Assembly (NCBI RefSeq): GCF_003627215.1
Contig: NZ_CP032678.1
Span: forward strand, 840,164 to 904,163
Length of the DNA stretch: 64,000 bases
Direction: 5' to 3'
From: Pseudomonas sp. Leaf58
Lineage (GTDB): Bacteria; Pseudomonadota; Gammaproteobacteria; Pseudomonadales; Pseudomonadaceae
Numbering within the stretch: the first letter of the stretch is position 1; each line of letters opens with the position of its first letter. Positions 28,699 to 37,632 of this stretch are shown here, piece after piece. The notes beneath the pieces were generated by a model. The model had not been told where the DNA came from. It did no database searches and worked only from the letters and a program-made list of their open reading frames with translations. The position numbers were made by a program, and so were the translations under genes.

Positions 28699-30538
28699 AC
28701 CGGAATCCTGTGTACGCTGACCTGCTCAGGAAGGGTGCGGGTTACCTAGCTACTGCGACCACTGGGCGTGCAATATCTCCCACTCTCCTGCTTCAGGCCA
28801 CGGAATTCGCGGTGTACACAAGATTCCGGTGTTGCCCCTAGCTGTCGCGCTCACACAATTCCGGTCTGTAATTCGCGCCAAGCCTGACCGAGATTGTCTG
28901 TGCAGGGGCTTTCAACGCCTCCCAGCGTGCTGCTCTTCCTTATATAGGCGCTGTACGCAGGATCACGGTGCGTGCACACAGATTTCCGGTCGTAAGCCCC
29001 AGATAGCCCCATTGAGCGGGCAATCTCCACTCACGCACATGGCTTTCCGGCAGCCGCACACAGGATAACGGTCAGCGTACACAAAACCACGGTCACCGCA
29101 GGCCCCAGGCGGTTGGATTTACCTGGCGCACAGGAAACTCCGGGATGGGTTGAGCACCTGGGTGCGGTTTGAGGTGTTGCGCACAGCAAATTCCGGTACA
29201 CCCCAGGCTGCGCACACAACTTTCCGGTGAGCGCTCACAGAAATCCGGTGGCCGCCCGCTGATGTCGGCTGCAGGCGGGATAACTTAAGTACTAGGCGCA
29301 CACAGCTTTCCGGTGACCGCTCAGAAAATTCCGGTTTGGCACAGTAGGAGCGCGGGTCTCGTGGCCAGGACGCGCCAGTGACCGCTTGCAACTGTCAAAA
29401 GGCGAGGCAAACAGGGCGTTTGCACACGAAACTCCGGTCGCTGTACACAAAATTCCGGTCTGCGCTCAAAAGATTCCGGTCAGCGCTCAGAAAATCACGG
29501 TATATCAACAAGATAGCCAAACTGGCTTGGAGTCCGTCAAAAACAGGCGGCACAAGGCGGCGCGTACACAAATTTCCGGTGAGCGCTCAGAAAACTCCGG
29601 TATATCAGTTGGTTAGACAAGATTTTGGCAACTGGCGCACAAGAGATTCCGGTGCGCGCACACAAAATTCCGGTCGAAAGGCGTGCTTCAGGCCGTCAAA
29701 GCCATGTCAGGAGCTGTTGGCGCTCAGCAATTTCCGGTAGGTGCTCACAAGTTCCGGTCGGCGTACACGTAACTCCGGTCGGCATCGCGCCCGCGCACAC
29801 AAGAATCCGGTCAGCGCACATCAAATTCCGGTCGACGCTCCCTCCTGGACGGGAGGATAAGTGTCTGCGGACGTTGATCCACAGCTCGCACATACGAATC
29901 CGGTCGCTGCACACCAATTTCCGGTGACTTCGGGGCACCCTGCTCGTTCCAGGCCGCGAGTGAGGGTGCGACCGCTGCCTTGCTGCCCTCCAGCCGACCA
30001 GCTGCACACCAAATTCCGGTCTTATCGGGCTCTCGTACAAGAAACTCCGGTCACCGCACACAAGATTCCGGTCGCACTTGGAGGAAAGCTCCAGCTGCAC
30101 AGCCTGGCACCTGCCCAGGGGTATTGCGAAAGCCTGGCGGACGGTTGTACACAGGACTCCGGCAGGTGTACACGAACTTCCGGTCATATCCACGTCAGAC
30201 GCTGGATCCGTTGGATGGCGACGTTCACGGCGCACCCGCAATTCCTGTCGGCGCACGTGAATCTACGGTCGATTGGCGAGGTGACGCCCCTATCCTCCCC
30301 AATAAACCTCAGTGCTGCGGATATGCTTCGGCTCACGAACATGGGATTCCGGCTAGCGCACACCAATTTCCGGTCGGGAAGGTTTTTCATCGCGGCTCCA
30401 GCATCGGCCAGCTACCCGACCAGCTCTCCAGCTGACTGTTTCCAGCGGGGTGTACACATATTTCCGGTCTGCGCTCAAAAGATTCCGGTTGAATTCGGGA
30501 AAGCCGCTGTTTTCCTGGAGCGCACAGGAATTAGCGGT
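28699..30538 (+). repeat. dispersed iteron field, about 40 copies, paired at 21 bp
   Basis: About 40 copies of an imperfect 18-20 base element, consensus GCGCACACAAAATTCCGGTC, all in the same direction between 28830 and 30538, plus one reversed copy at 28699. The CCGGT ends of neighbours are most often exactly 21 bases apart (for example 29438, 29459, 29480, 29501; 29051, 29072, 29093), two helix turns; other gaps are about 31 or 50-100. There is no credible gene in this stretch; open frames here only read through repeats. The field lies between the initiator gene and the compact iteron cluster at 30711. Confidence 0.88.
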
Positions 30539-30635
30539 ATTTCATGTGAATTCGCCCGTGAGCAATGCTTGTCCCCTGTAAAAATTGCACGGAGATGCAC
30601 GCAGCCCCTATGAATCGGGGCTTACAGCTAACCCG

Positions 30636-30910
30636 TGGAATTTATATACAAAGTTATTAACTGGTTATGCACAGCTTACTCACAAAAAATCAGGGTATTT
30701 TGGGGTTTAGAGCGGAGTTTTGTGTGCGCTCTCCGGACTTTCCTGAGCGCCAACCGTAATCTCATGAGCACGGGCCGGATTTTCCTGAGCGCTTACCGGT
30801 ATTCCATGAGCGGTAACCGGAATGCTGAAAACGCCCACCGGAAAGCTGGTTACAAGCGTGTACACCCAAAGCCCAACAGGCACGGGCAAAAGCCCCAGTT
30901 ATCAACAAGC
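30636..30910. other. probable replication origin (oriV) core
   Basis: An AT-rich stretch (30636-30665), a DnaA box TTATGCACA at 30665-30673, the seven-copy iteron cluster, and a second DnaA-box-like TTATCAACA at 30899-30907 in the same direction. AT-rich DNA, DnaA boxes and tandem iterons beside an iteron-type initiator gene are the standard parts of such origins. The function is inferred from this layout. Confidence 0.7.
30711..30856 (-). repeat. compact iteron cluster, seven tandem copies at exactly 21 bp
   Basis: Seven copies in the opposite direction to the dispersed field begin at 30711, 30732, 30753, 30774, 30795, 30816 and 30837, each a variant of ACCGGAATTTTCTGAGCGC. The spacing is constant at 21 bases, unlike the irregular field on the left. 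The position next to the AT-rich DnaA-box stretch suggests these are the sites used for opening. Confidence 0.9.
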
Positions 30911-31024
30911 CTTAACCCCGTAGATCTAATCCCACGTTTTTAATCCCGGTTTTCCTAACCCCGTCAGCAGCCCTAACCATCCTTTTTTGTAACCCTTTGG
31001 CTTTGCTCACCCGCAAACTCAGGC

Positions 31025-33379
31025 TCAAAGCCGGCCCTGAAGAATTTCGCCGAGGCTGTAGGCATCGAGCATGGGGTTGTCCATGACCTCATCAAGATCA
31101 GCTTGCTGGATGGCTTTGTCGAGAACCCCGACATCGAAACTCGGCAAGCCGAGCTGCCTGCTCAACTCGCTTTCGCGTTGGCTGAGGCTTCGCAATCGGC
31201 ATAAGGCAAAGCGCAGGTGCCGATCGGGGTGGGCGCTCATCAGATTCCGGGCTGCACGCACACCGGCTTCATGCAACTGCTGACGCACTTCGACAGGGAT
31301 ATGAAAATCTGCCGTGTCAATTGTCCCCGTGCGAAGGATGCCGATGTTGTTCAGCGCTTCTTCGGAGGTGACCTGGGGATTATGGTGGGACATGAACTGT
31401 CCCACGGTGGCCGACACCGCCCTGAGCATGTGAATCTTGATGGCATCCCAATGCCGCCGCAGTGAACCAATCCTGGGCAGACCCAAAGCATTCAGGTCGA
31501 ACTGATACATCTGTCGTTGAATTTCCTCATCGAGCATGATGCGCAGCTTGCTGCCCTTGTTGTTGATCAGTTCATCCACCGCCTGATACTCCAGGTCAGA
31601 CTCAGTTGAGGACTGAATGAAAGCAATTGTCTGGGCATCGGCCTCTTGCTGAGAGGCGAACTGATCCGTGAACATACGCAGGGGGAGGTTGTTGTTGACC
31701 CCGCCGTCAATCAGATTCATACCATTGAACTTCATGACTTTGAAAACCACCGGCAAATTCATACTGGCCCTGACTGCTTTTTTGATGGGCATGTGCTGAT
31801 GTTCGCCAAAGCGCCCATCCTTGTTGGCAGCTCTGGCAAAGATCGGTTTGAAGAACAAGCGGTTATCAAGTGCGCCAAACCCGTCGTCCACTTTTTTCCC
31901 CTCCGTGAACGCTGTAATCGTTCGCTGAACCAGACGTGCGCAAAAGCGGCGGACTGCCCTGGGGGATATAGGGAGGTGGTGATCGGTCATAGCCACCCCA
32001 AACTCCTTGAAACCTTCCTGTGGAAACAGGTCGGCAAGTTGTTTGAGCTGAACGAAGGTGACGTTACGCCGGGCTTTTCGAGTATTCAGGGGAGGGGTGA
32101 TGGATTCAAGAGCATGGGGATTCAGGCGATCCAAGCGGCTCTGAATCACATCGCCGATAAATTCCTCAATCGTTTCGGATTCCGGATCCAGCCTGGATTT
32201 CGCGAAGCGTAAACATTGAATGGCGCCCTGATAAGCTTCCGAGCGACCAAATAACCCCACAAATTGAAGCGTTTCAGCTTCTGCTCTGAGCCCCTGCGCA
32301 TGCATATCGCTGAGGAATTGCCTGCGAGCCTGATGGTAGATCTCTGCAAGGCTAACTTCACCGCGAGCAGCAACACCTTCCAGTCGCTGTAAATGGGTAT
32401 GGATAACCTCTTCATCCATTTTCAGCCACTGGCTGGTGGTAATTCCAGTGTGCTCGACGAGCATGGGCACCATGTATTCCCGACTGAAATCCTTGAGCAT
32501 AATGCCTTCAGTCTGGGGTGATGTTTCTGTGGATATTGAGCGCAGATAGCGCTTGCCTCGCACCCGCGCAGCAATGGTTTTGACAGTTTCCGTGAATTGT
32601 CGCTGGTATTTCGCAGCCATGCTGATGGGCAATGCACTTTCAGCAAAAAATTGGGCAAATCTGCCGTAATGCACCAGGTGTTTTATCTCTTTTGCCGGGA
32701 ATCCGAAGGCCATCATGAGGCCAATCAAGGCCCCGGCTGACGTGCCGCCAACGTACTTGATATCCTTCAGGGCGCCGATTTGCTCCAGGTATTCGGCAAC
32801 ACCACTGGCACCCATTTTTTTGGCACCCCCGCCCTGAAAAATCACAGCTTTGGGGGCAAATACAATATCCTGCTTCTTACGCATATTGACCGCTCTGTCA
32901 CAGGCGCTCTCCAGAATATTCTCTTTCTGCTGGAGGATCAGCTCTGCCTTGCGCCGGTCGGTGGCACTGGCATCAGCCGCCATGCCTTTGGTAATCACAC
33001 GATTGGTGTCTGCAATGTGATTTTTGAGCACACCCAGCTTTTTCTTCAGGGCGGGGTCAATTTTGGCCAGGCCCCGTTCTAGGTCTTTAAACAGGTGGCG
33101 ATTGTCACGACCATGGGGGTCTGCAACTGCAAAAAATCGCTCATCGTCTGCCTGATCGCTATGCATGACTCGGGTCAGAATGCCCAGCAGGTAGGGTTTG
33201 ACCTCTTCCGGATCCTGGTTTTTCATCTGCTCAGGGGTAAACACATAGCTGCCGACGCGCAGGAAAGCCACCCATCCATCGGATATCAGCCGCGCCATTT
33301 CGTGAATTTGTCTTTCACGCAAAAAAACCGCAAAAGCTTCCTGCCGCTTGACCTTGATTTCGTGGAGCGAATTACTCAT
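31025..33379 (-). CDS. patatin-like phospholipase
   Basis: A 784-residue protein with a patatin domain. The oxyanion loop is FQGGGAKKMG (residues 183-190), the nucleophile elbow is GGTSAGALIG with Ser214, and the catalytic Asp lies in NLIDGGVNNNLPLRMF. Such enzymes hydrolyse membrane lipids; some are type III or type IV effectors, others act in defence or phage lysis. The 175-residue N-terminal and the long C-terminal parts show no domain I can name and no signal peptide. A TATATTGATAC motif lies 22 bases upstream of the start. It is single, next to the origin. Confidence 0.87.
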   Translation of the reverse strand: MSNSLHEIKVKRQEAFAVFLRERQIHEMARLISDGWVAFLRVGSYVFTPEQMKNQDPEEVKPYLLGILTRVMHSDQADDERFFAVADPHGRDNRHLFKDLERGLAKIDPALKKKLGVLKNHIADTNRVITKGMAADASATDRRKAELILQQKENILESACDRAVNMRKKQDIVFAPKAVIFQGGGAKKMGASGVAEYLEQIGALKDIKYVGGTSAGALIGLMMAFGFPAKEIKHLVHYGRFAQFFAESALPISMAAKYQRQFTETVKTIAARVRGKRYLRSISTETSPQTEGIMLKDFSREYMVPMLVEHTGITTSQWLKMDEEVIHTHLQRLEGVAARGEVSLAEIYHQARRQFLSDMHAQGLRAEAETLQFVGLFGRSEAYQGAIQCLRFAKSRLDPESETIEEFIGDVIQSRLDRLNPHALESITPPLNTRKARRNVTFVQLKQLADLFPQEGFKEFGVAMTDHHLPISPRAVRRFCARLVQRTITAFTEGKKVDDGFGALDNRLFFKPIFARAANKDGRFGEHQHMPIKKAVRASMNLPVVFKVMKFNGMNLIDGGVNNNLPLRMFTDQFASQQEADAQTIAFIQSSTESDLEYQAVDELINNKGSKLRIMLDEEIQRQMYQFDLNALGLPRIGSLRRHWDAIKIHMLRAVSATVGQFMSHHNPQVTSEEALNNIGILRTGTIDTADFHIPVEVRQQLHEAGVRAARNLMSAHPDRHLRFALCRLRSLSQRESELSRQLGLPSFDVGVLDKAIQQADLDEVMDNPMLDAYSLGEILQGRL

Positions 33380-33439
33380 CAGCTTCGACTCGTATCAATA
33401 TACCTATTATTAAGCGCACAGAAAGCAGTGCAACGACAA

Positions 33440-34282
33440 CTATGCGCGGTACCAGCCAGAACGAGTGGAAAACCTGTGCATGACAACATCGGTAGCAGCG
33501 CCAATATCATCAAAAAGACCTTGTAAGGTGAATTCAACAATTGCCCCTCGAAGCACACCATGGTCGCTACGTGAAATTTCGGCCAGGTCACAAATGGCTA
33601 CTCCTTGGCACATGGGAGCCACTGGCGCGAGCAGCGCCATCTCATTGGCATTTGTCCAAGGTTTGATGTACCGGATCGTGATGGTTTTGTTCTCATTGTC
33701 GATGTTGTCTACAGTGCCCCTGACCCGCGATCCTGGCTGACCCCATAGGGCGCACTTCTTGTCCACTGCCGACTGCGGGGGCAAAAGATCGGGGATAAGC
33801 CACGCATTGAAGACCGCATCGGCAGCCTCTCGCAGATCAGCACTGCAAGAGTCCACGGCAATGACCTCAACGCGCACTCCCTGGCGCCTGGCTGCTTTAA
33901 TCAGCGGGGCAAAGTCACCATCACCGGTGAGGATCACCACGCGATCGAGTCTCCCCGCCCCCTCCAGGACATCAACTGCAATCTCCATGTCCACGTTTGA
34001 CTTGACCACGACACGATCACCCTCATCAAAATGTTTGGCAAGCTTGACCGTGATGTTGTAACCCAGGGCTTTTATGGCTGAGTGATACCCCTGAACGCGG
34101 CCAGCCAGCGCAGGATCTTTCTCCAGTCTTACTGGATCAAGGGAAGTGTAAACGTTCATGTGCACCGCTCTGGAGCCTCCACGCAAGGCAAAATCTCGCA
34201 GCACGGTGTAGTCCATGGTGAAACCACCACTGGCATTGATATTTGACTGATCAACGAAAATGCCCACCCTATCCTGACTCAT
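33440..34282 (-). CDS. NYN-domain (LabA/DUF88-like) ribonuclease
   Basis: A 280-residue protein with an N-terminal NYN (PIN-like) domain: VGIFVDQSNIN carries the first Asp, FDEGDRVVVKSNVDMEIAVD the second, and VVILTGDGDFAPLI the third acidic motif. About 100 further residues (GSRVRGTVDNIDNENKTITIRYIKP) may form a small beta domain. NYN proteins cleave RNA; targets here are unknown. ATG at 34282 follows AAGGA. It is divergent from the MvaT-like gene and followed by the patatin gene 60 bases away. Confidence 0.85.
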   Translation of the reverse strand: MSQDRVGIFVDQSNINASGGFTMDYTVLRDFALRGGSRAVHMNVYTSLDPVRLEKDPALAGRVQGYHSAIKALGYNITVKLAKHFDEGDRVVVKSNVDMEIAVDVLEGAGRLDRVVILTGDGDFAPLIKAARRQGVRVEVIAVDSCSADLREAADAVFNAWLIPDLLPPQSAVDKKCALWGQPGSRVRGTVDNIDNENKTITIRYIKPWTNANEMALLAPVAPMCQGVAICDLAEISRSDHGVLRGAIVEFTLQGLFDDIGAATDVVMHRFSTRSGWYRA

Positions 34283-34341
34283 GACTCACCCGTCCTTAAT
34301 TTTTATCGTTCCATTTAATCACAAATCGAAGGCATGTGTCG

Positions 34342-34370
34342 TTGACAGCAGGGCTTGCCGTTCCTATATT
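34342..34370 (+). promoter_or_regulatory. sigma70 promoter of the MvaT-like gene
   Basis: TTGACA (34342-34347), a 17-base spacer and TATATT (34365-34370), 41 bases before the start codon. Confidence 0.82.
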
Positions 34371-34411
34371 GGAGCGGCTGAAGTACCCTCCCAAGCATTG
34401 AGAGTCGAACA

Positions 34412-34789
34412 ATGAGTAAAGTAGCCGAACTGAAACGCCTTGAAGCCGCGCATACTGCGACGCTTCAGCGCATTGAAACGCTTCGCAAAGAGCTTGCTGG
34501 CGTGGGAAAGATCGTTGACCATGTTCGCCAGGAAGCTGATAAGTCAGGCATCGATTTGCTTGAAATCTGCTATGCGCTGGTGCCTTCGCTTGAGCCTAAA
34601 GTCAAAGGCAAAAAAAACAGTGACGGTGGAGAGCCCGCTCGTCGGCAACAACGACGCCTGAAACGCTACGAAAACCCTAATAACGGTGAAATCATCGAAA
34701 CCAAGGGTGGCAATCACCGGGGCCTGAAGGAGTGGAAGCAGCAGTATGGCGCCGATGTTGTCGAGTCCTGGGCAACCGTGGTTGATTGA
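34412..34789 (+). CDS. MvaT/MvaU-family H-NS-like nucleoid protein
   Basis: A 125-residue xenogeneic silencer of the MvaT type, found in Pseudomonas and its plasmids. The N-terminal coiled coil for dimerisation starts MSKVAELKRLEAAHTATLQRIETLRKEL. The C-terminal DNA-binding part is RLKRYENPNNGEIIETKGGNHRGLKEWKQQYG, with the conserved KGGNH-x-x-LKEWK. It would bind AT-rich minor grooves and silence plasmid genes, limiting their cost; plasmid homologues such as Pmr of pCAR1 are known. The gene has its own strong promoter and a terminator-like hairpin behind it. Confidence 0.93.
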   Translation: MSKVAELKRLEAAHTATLQRIETLRKELAGVGKIVDHVRQEADKSGIDLLEICYALVPSLEPKVKGKKNSDGGEPARRQQRRLKRYENPNNGEIIETKGGNHRGLKEWKQQYGADVVESWATVVD

Positions 34790-34808
34790 TCGATAATTTC
34801 ACGTCCTT

Positions 34809-34859
34809 CGACCCTGTTCTACTGGCTGCACTAGCGGTAGGTAAGCAGGGTCGCCTTTT
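34809..34859 (+). terminator. terminator-like hairpin after the MvaT-like gene
   Basis: CGACCCTG pairs with CAGGGTCG across a 29-base inner part that can form a second small stem (CTAC/GTAG); four T follow shortly after. It lies 20 bases past the stop. Confidence 0.55.
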
Positions 34860-34903
34860 CCTAAAAAAACCTGCAAAATAGAAAGAAAAAACAGGTTTCT
34901 ATC

Positions 34904-35701
34904 ATGTGGGACATCATTGCCTACGTCGACAGTGAAATTAGCCTGCTACTCAAGCAGCGTGATATCTATTACATTTTCAAATACCCCTGGAAAGAGCCGA
35001 AGGCCATTCCCGCCTTGCTCACCACCCCAAGGCCCGAAGCGATCAACGTGCAGACCGACAAGCTACTGGGAGAACTTGTGGTCAGAAGCCGCCTCACAGC
35101 CCTTGAGCATGTCTGCAATCTAACCAGAGGTGCGCTGAAAGGAATGCCTGCTGGAAGTGAACGCGAGCTGGTAACAGAAGCCCTGAAATTCGCCCTGCGA
35201 CGCAAGAAAATGGATTTGATCCAGGCTTCTGAATTTATTCGGATGTTGACATCGTGCGCGCTGCTGACGGTGATTCCGGACAGTTTCTGGAATGCCTGTG
35301 CCTCCGAGATGGACGGTGACACGCTCAACAAGCTACGTGCCTCGCTCAATACTCTGGAAGTCTTGCACCCGCGCAACGACGATTGGCTAAACCAGGCCAG
35401 CGAATTCCTGGCTCGGGTCGCATGGTCGCAAAACCAGTTCCTGATGATTGAAACCACCTGCCGTCAGTTGTCTTACCTTCATTCCAAATTGCCCGTTGGC
35501 GAGGTTTTTGCGGAGCTTCGAAAAAAATCCACGAGCATGATTCAGCGTGAAGCGATTGAGCGTGACATGCTGAATCAGAAGCCTTGGCAAAAAAATGCCG
35601 TGCCGACGAAAAAGTCGATCAAAATCGGCCCCCACTCCAAATCAAGGCCTGATCGCCCTGCTGACTCCACCAACAAGAAGAACGCCGAGACTGACGAATG
35701 A
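34904..35701 (+). CDS. hypothetical protein
   Basis: A 265-residue protein of unknown function. It opens MWDIIAYVDSEISLLLKQRDIYYIFKYPW and ends in a long basic, disordered tail (QKPWQKNAVPTKKSIKIGPHSKSRPDRP) that could touch nucleic acid. No domain recognised. It lies 69 bases upstream of the Tus-like gene on the same strand, so the pair may be co-transcribed. Confidence 0.65.
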   Translation: MWDIIAYVDSEISLLLKQRDIYYIFKYPWKEPKAIPALLTTPRPEAINVQTDKLLGELVVRSRLTALEHVCNLTRGALKGMPAGSERELVTEALKFALRRKKMDLIQASEFIRMLTSCALLTVIPDSFWNACASEMDGDTLNKLRASLNTLEVLHPRNDDWLNQASEFLARVAWSQNQFLMIETTCRQLSYLHSKLPVGEVFAELRKKSTSMIQREAIERDMLNQKPWQKNAVPTKKSIKIGPHSKSRPDRPADSTNKKNAETDE

Positions 35702-35770
35702 TTAGGGGTTGATGAGTGATCTTGGCCAAGCTATAACAGGGAAGACGTTCTCTCTCGGGGTTTTGACCAA

Positions 35771-36610
35771 ATGGAAGTATCCCTGCTCAAGGATCAGCTA
35801 AAGACACTCAATGACAGCATCCTGAGCCTCAACGAATTGTTGAGTGCTGGTCAAGCATGCTTTGCCACTAAAGACTCGGGAGAATTCAAGGTCGGACAAG
35901 AGGCAATAAAGGTTATTAAAACGGCCTATGCGTCCCTGTGGTACGAAGAAGGTGTATCCGATGGTCGGGTAACACCTATTTGGCTGGGCGCCATGGCCGT
36001 AGATAGCGATGTCCTTGCCGCAGCCGCTCAGGTCAACCGGAACAAGGATCAGTTTCAATCAACAGTGATTGCGGCCAAGAAAAGGCTGCGCGACCTTCAT
36101 GCGCAGTCGGTGGCTGGCACCGATAAATCATTTCGCAGACTGATGAACGAGATTGGCCTGAGCCGCTTGTCGTTGCGGATGGCCTATCGGCACATTCCCC
36201 TTTTGGAAAAAACACCTGAGTCCATTCGCTTCTCGTTTTCATCATCAGGGAAAAGCATCACTCGAATCACTCCCGAACAAGCCCTTATAGAACTGCACGA
36301 GACCGGATTCACCGGCTCCCATATTGACTATCAGGCGACAATCCTCAGGAAAATTCACCCGGATACCCCATTGGCAAAGATTCAACACCTGGCGGGCTAC
36401 TATAAGGCCAATCTCAAGTTTGAAAACGAGCCCTTTCGAAAGACGTTGCCCACCTTTTTGCCTATTTTATACCCCGCTGGGGAGCGGGAGCCCGATCGTC
36501 AGCTGGAAGTTCCCGAGGCCTGGTCTACCATCAGGAACCGGCGCAAGGATCAAAAACTCTGTAGCATTCCCTTGATACCGACGCTCAGGATTCACACCTA
36601 TCTCTCTTAG
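35771..36610 (+). CDS. Tus-family replication terminator protein
   Basis: A 279-residue protein that I align by eye with E. coli Tus, which binds Ter sites and blocks replication forks from one side. Best matches are LRMAYRHIPLLEKTPESIRFSFSSSGKSITRITPEQALIEL against the Tus stretch [20 protein letters not shown]...DEVLAQL, WLGAMAVDSDVLAAAAQVNRNKDQF against [27 protein letters not shown], and the C-terminal IPLIPTLRIHTYL against LIIPRLHLYVAD. Length is slightly shorter than Tus (309). No Ter-like site was found in its upstream DNA by eye. It overlaps the next gene tail to tail by four bases. Confidence 0.68.
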   Translation: MEVSLLKDQLKTLNDSILSLNELLSAGQACFATKDSGEFKVGQEAIKVIKTAYASLWYEEGVSDGRVTPIWLGAMAVDSDVLAAAAQVNRNKDQFQSTVIAAKKRLRDLHAQSVAGTDKSFRRLMNEIGLSRLSLRMAYRHIPLLEKTPESIRFSFSSSGKSITRITPEQALIELHETGFTGSHIDYQATILRKIHPDTPLAKIQHLAGYYKANLKFENEPFRKTLPTFLPILYPAGEREPDRQLEVPEAWSTIRNRRKDQKLCSIPLIPTLRIHTYLS

Positions 36611-37512
36611 TCGAGAATAGGTTCCCGAATCAGCGCCTTCCAGTCCATTTCGGGGGGCTGCACTTCGACGGTGCGGGTTTCCACTACGATTTTCTCGATC
36701 ACTTTTGGCACCAGTGATTCGTTGAGGGCCTGGAACCCCCAGGTTGGCATCAGGTGGACATGGTAGAGCTTGTCGGCCAGACGGGCTTGCACGGTCTCGC
36801 ATAACAGGAGCGGGGCGGCAGTAGATTCCTTGGTCTTGAGGGAGTAGACGATGTTCAACGCGTCGCGGGTATCCACGCTGACAATGTCAAATTCCTCTTG
36901 CAGGATCATGCGCACCTCGCTGTCATAGCCAAGGTGCTTGAAGATAGCCAGGCAATACACCCCTCCTGCATCGGGTCGCCGCACGCCATGCTGAGCAAGG
37001 ATTTCGGACACCCCGATGATCATGCGGTCTACCTGCAGTCGCACGAACTCCTTGAAAGCCACTTCCAGCTGCGCCTGGCGCAGAATGTTGATGGTCACTG
37101 GCGCACTCAGGATTCCGGAGTCATTGGTCAATTCAAGGCGCACGCCATCTGTGACAGTTCGAGCCTGAAACTTAAGCCCAGCTTCAAGCGAAAGATGCTC
37201 CACCGACTGAACCAGGTCGCACAGCTCAGCGAGTTCGTTACTGGCCTGAATGGTGTAGCTGAGCCGCCCCAGCGTCATTGTGACAGCCAGAGTCAATTTT
37301 GGTTTATTGGGTATTTCAAATGGCAAAATCAAGCTGCCAAATGCATTAAGCTGCATACATGAGCCAATATTAGGCAAAATCAATAAGCGTGGATCCTGCC
37401 CGTAGCTGGCTGCAGCATGCAAATAACTATGGGAGTTCTCAGCGAGAGAATTCAATATTCCTTGAAAAATATCGCTTCGCAATTGTTCGAAGGAAAGCTG
37501 CATCTCAGACAT
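36607..37512 (-). CDS. hypothetical protein
   Basis: A 301-residue soluble protein of unknown function, MSEMQLSFEQLRSDIFQGILN at the start. It is alpha/beta with LTLAVTMTLGRLSYTIQASNEL and a C-terminal strand-rich part (VIEKIVVETRTVEVQPPEMDWK). ATG at 37512 follows AGAGGTG; the frame opens 32 codons earlier without a binding site. It is divergent from mfd and convergent with the Tus-like gene. Confidence 0.65.
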   Translation of the reverse strand: MSEMQLSFEQLRSDIFQGILNSLAENSHSYLHAAASYGQDPRLLILPNIGSCMQLNAFGSLILPFEIPNKPKLTLAVTMTLGRLSYTIQASNELAELCDLVQSVEHLSLEAGLKFQARTVTDGVRLELTNDSGILSAPVTINILRQAQLEVAFKEFVRLQVDRMIIGVSEILAQHGVRRPDAGGVYCLAIFKHLGYDSEVRMILQEEFDIVSVDTRDALNIVYSLKTKESTAAPLLLCETVQARLADKLYHVHLMPTWGFQALNESLVPKVIEKIVVETRTVEVQPPEMDWKALIREPILD

Positions 37513-37632
37513 AAGCACCTCTTTTCCTTTATTGAACCCTGATTCGCCCAGGAAATCCAGAGGATATCGCTTGCCAAGACTGTTGTTTTCGTTATAATCG
37601 CGAGGCATTCAGCACCACACAAGGATCAATCT

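Noticed and set aside
29378..30613. Open frames of 100-250 codons in the iteron field
   Set aside because: They only translate the repeats (recurring TPV/IPV and HKIPV text) and have no start signals.
28699..30856. CRISPR array
   Set aside because: Repeats are imperfect, about 20 bases, often 21 bases apart with no spacer of constant length, and no cas gene is near; iterons explain them better.
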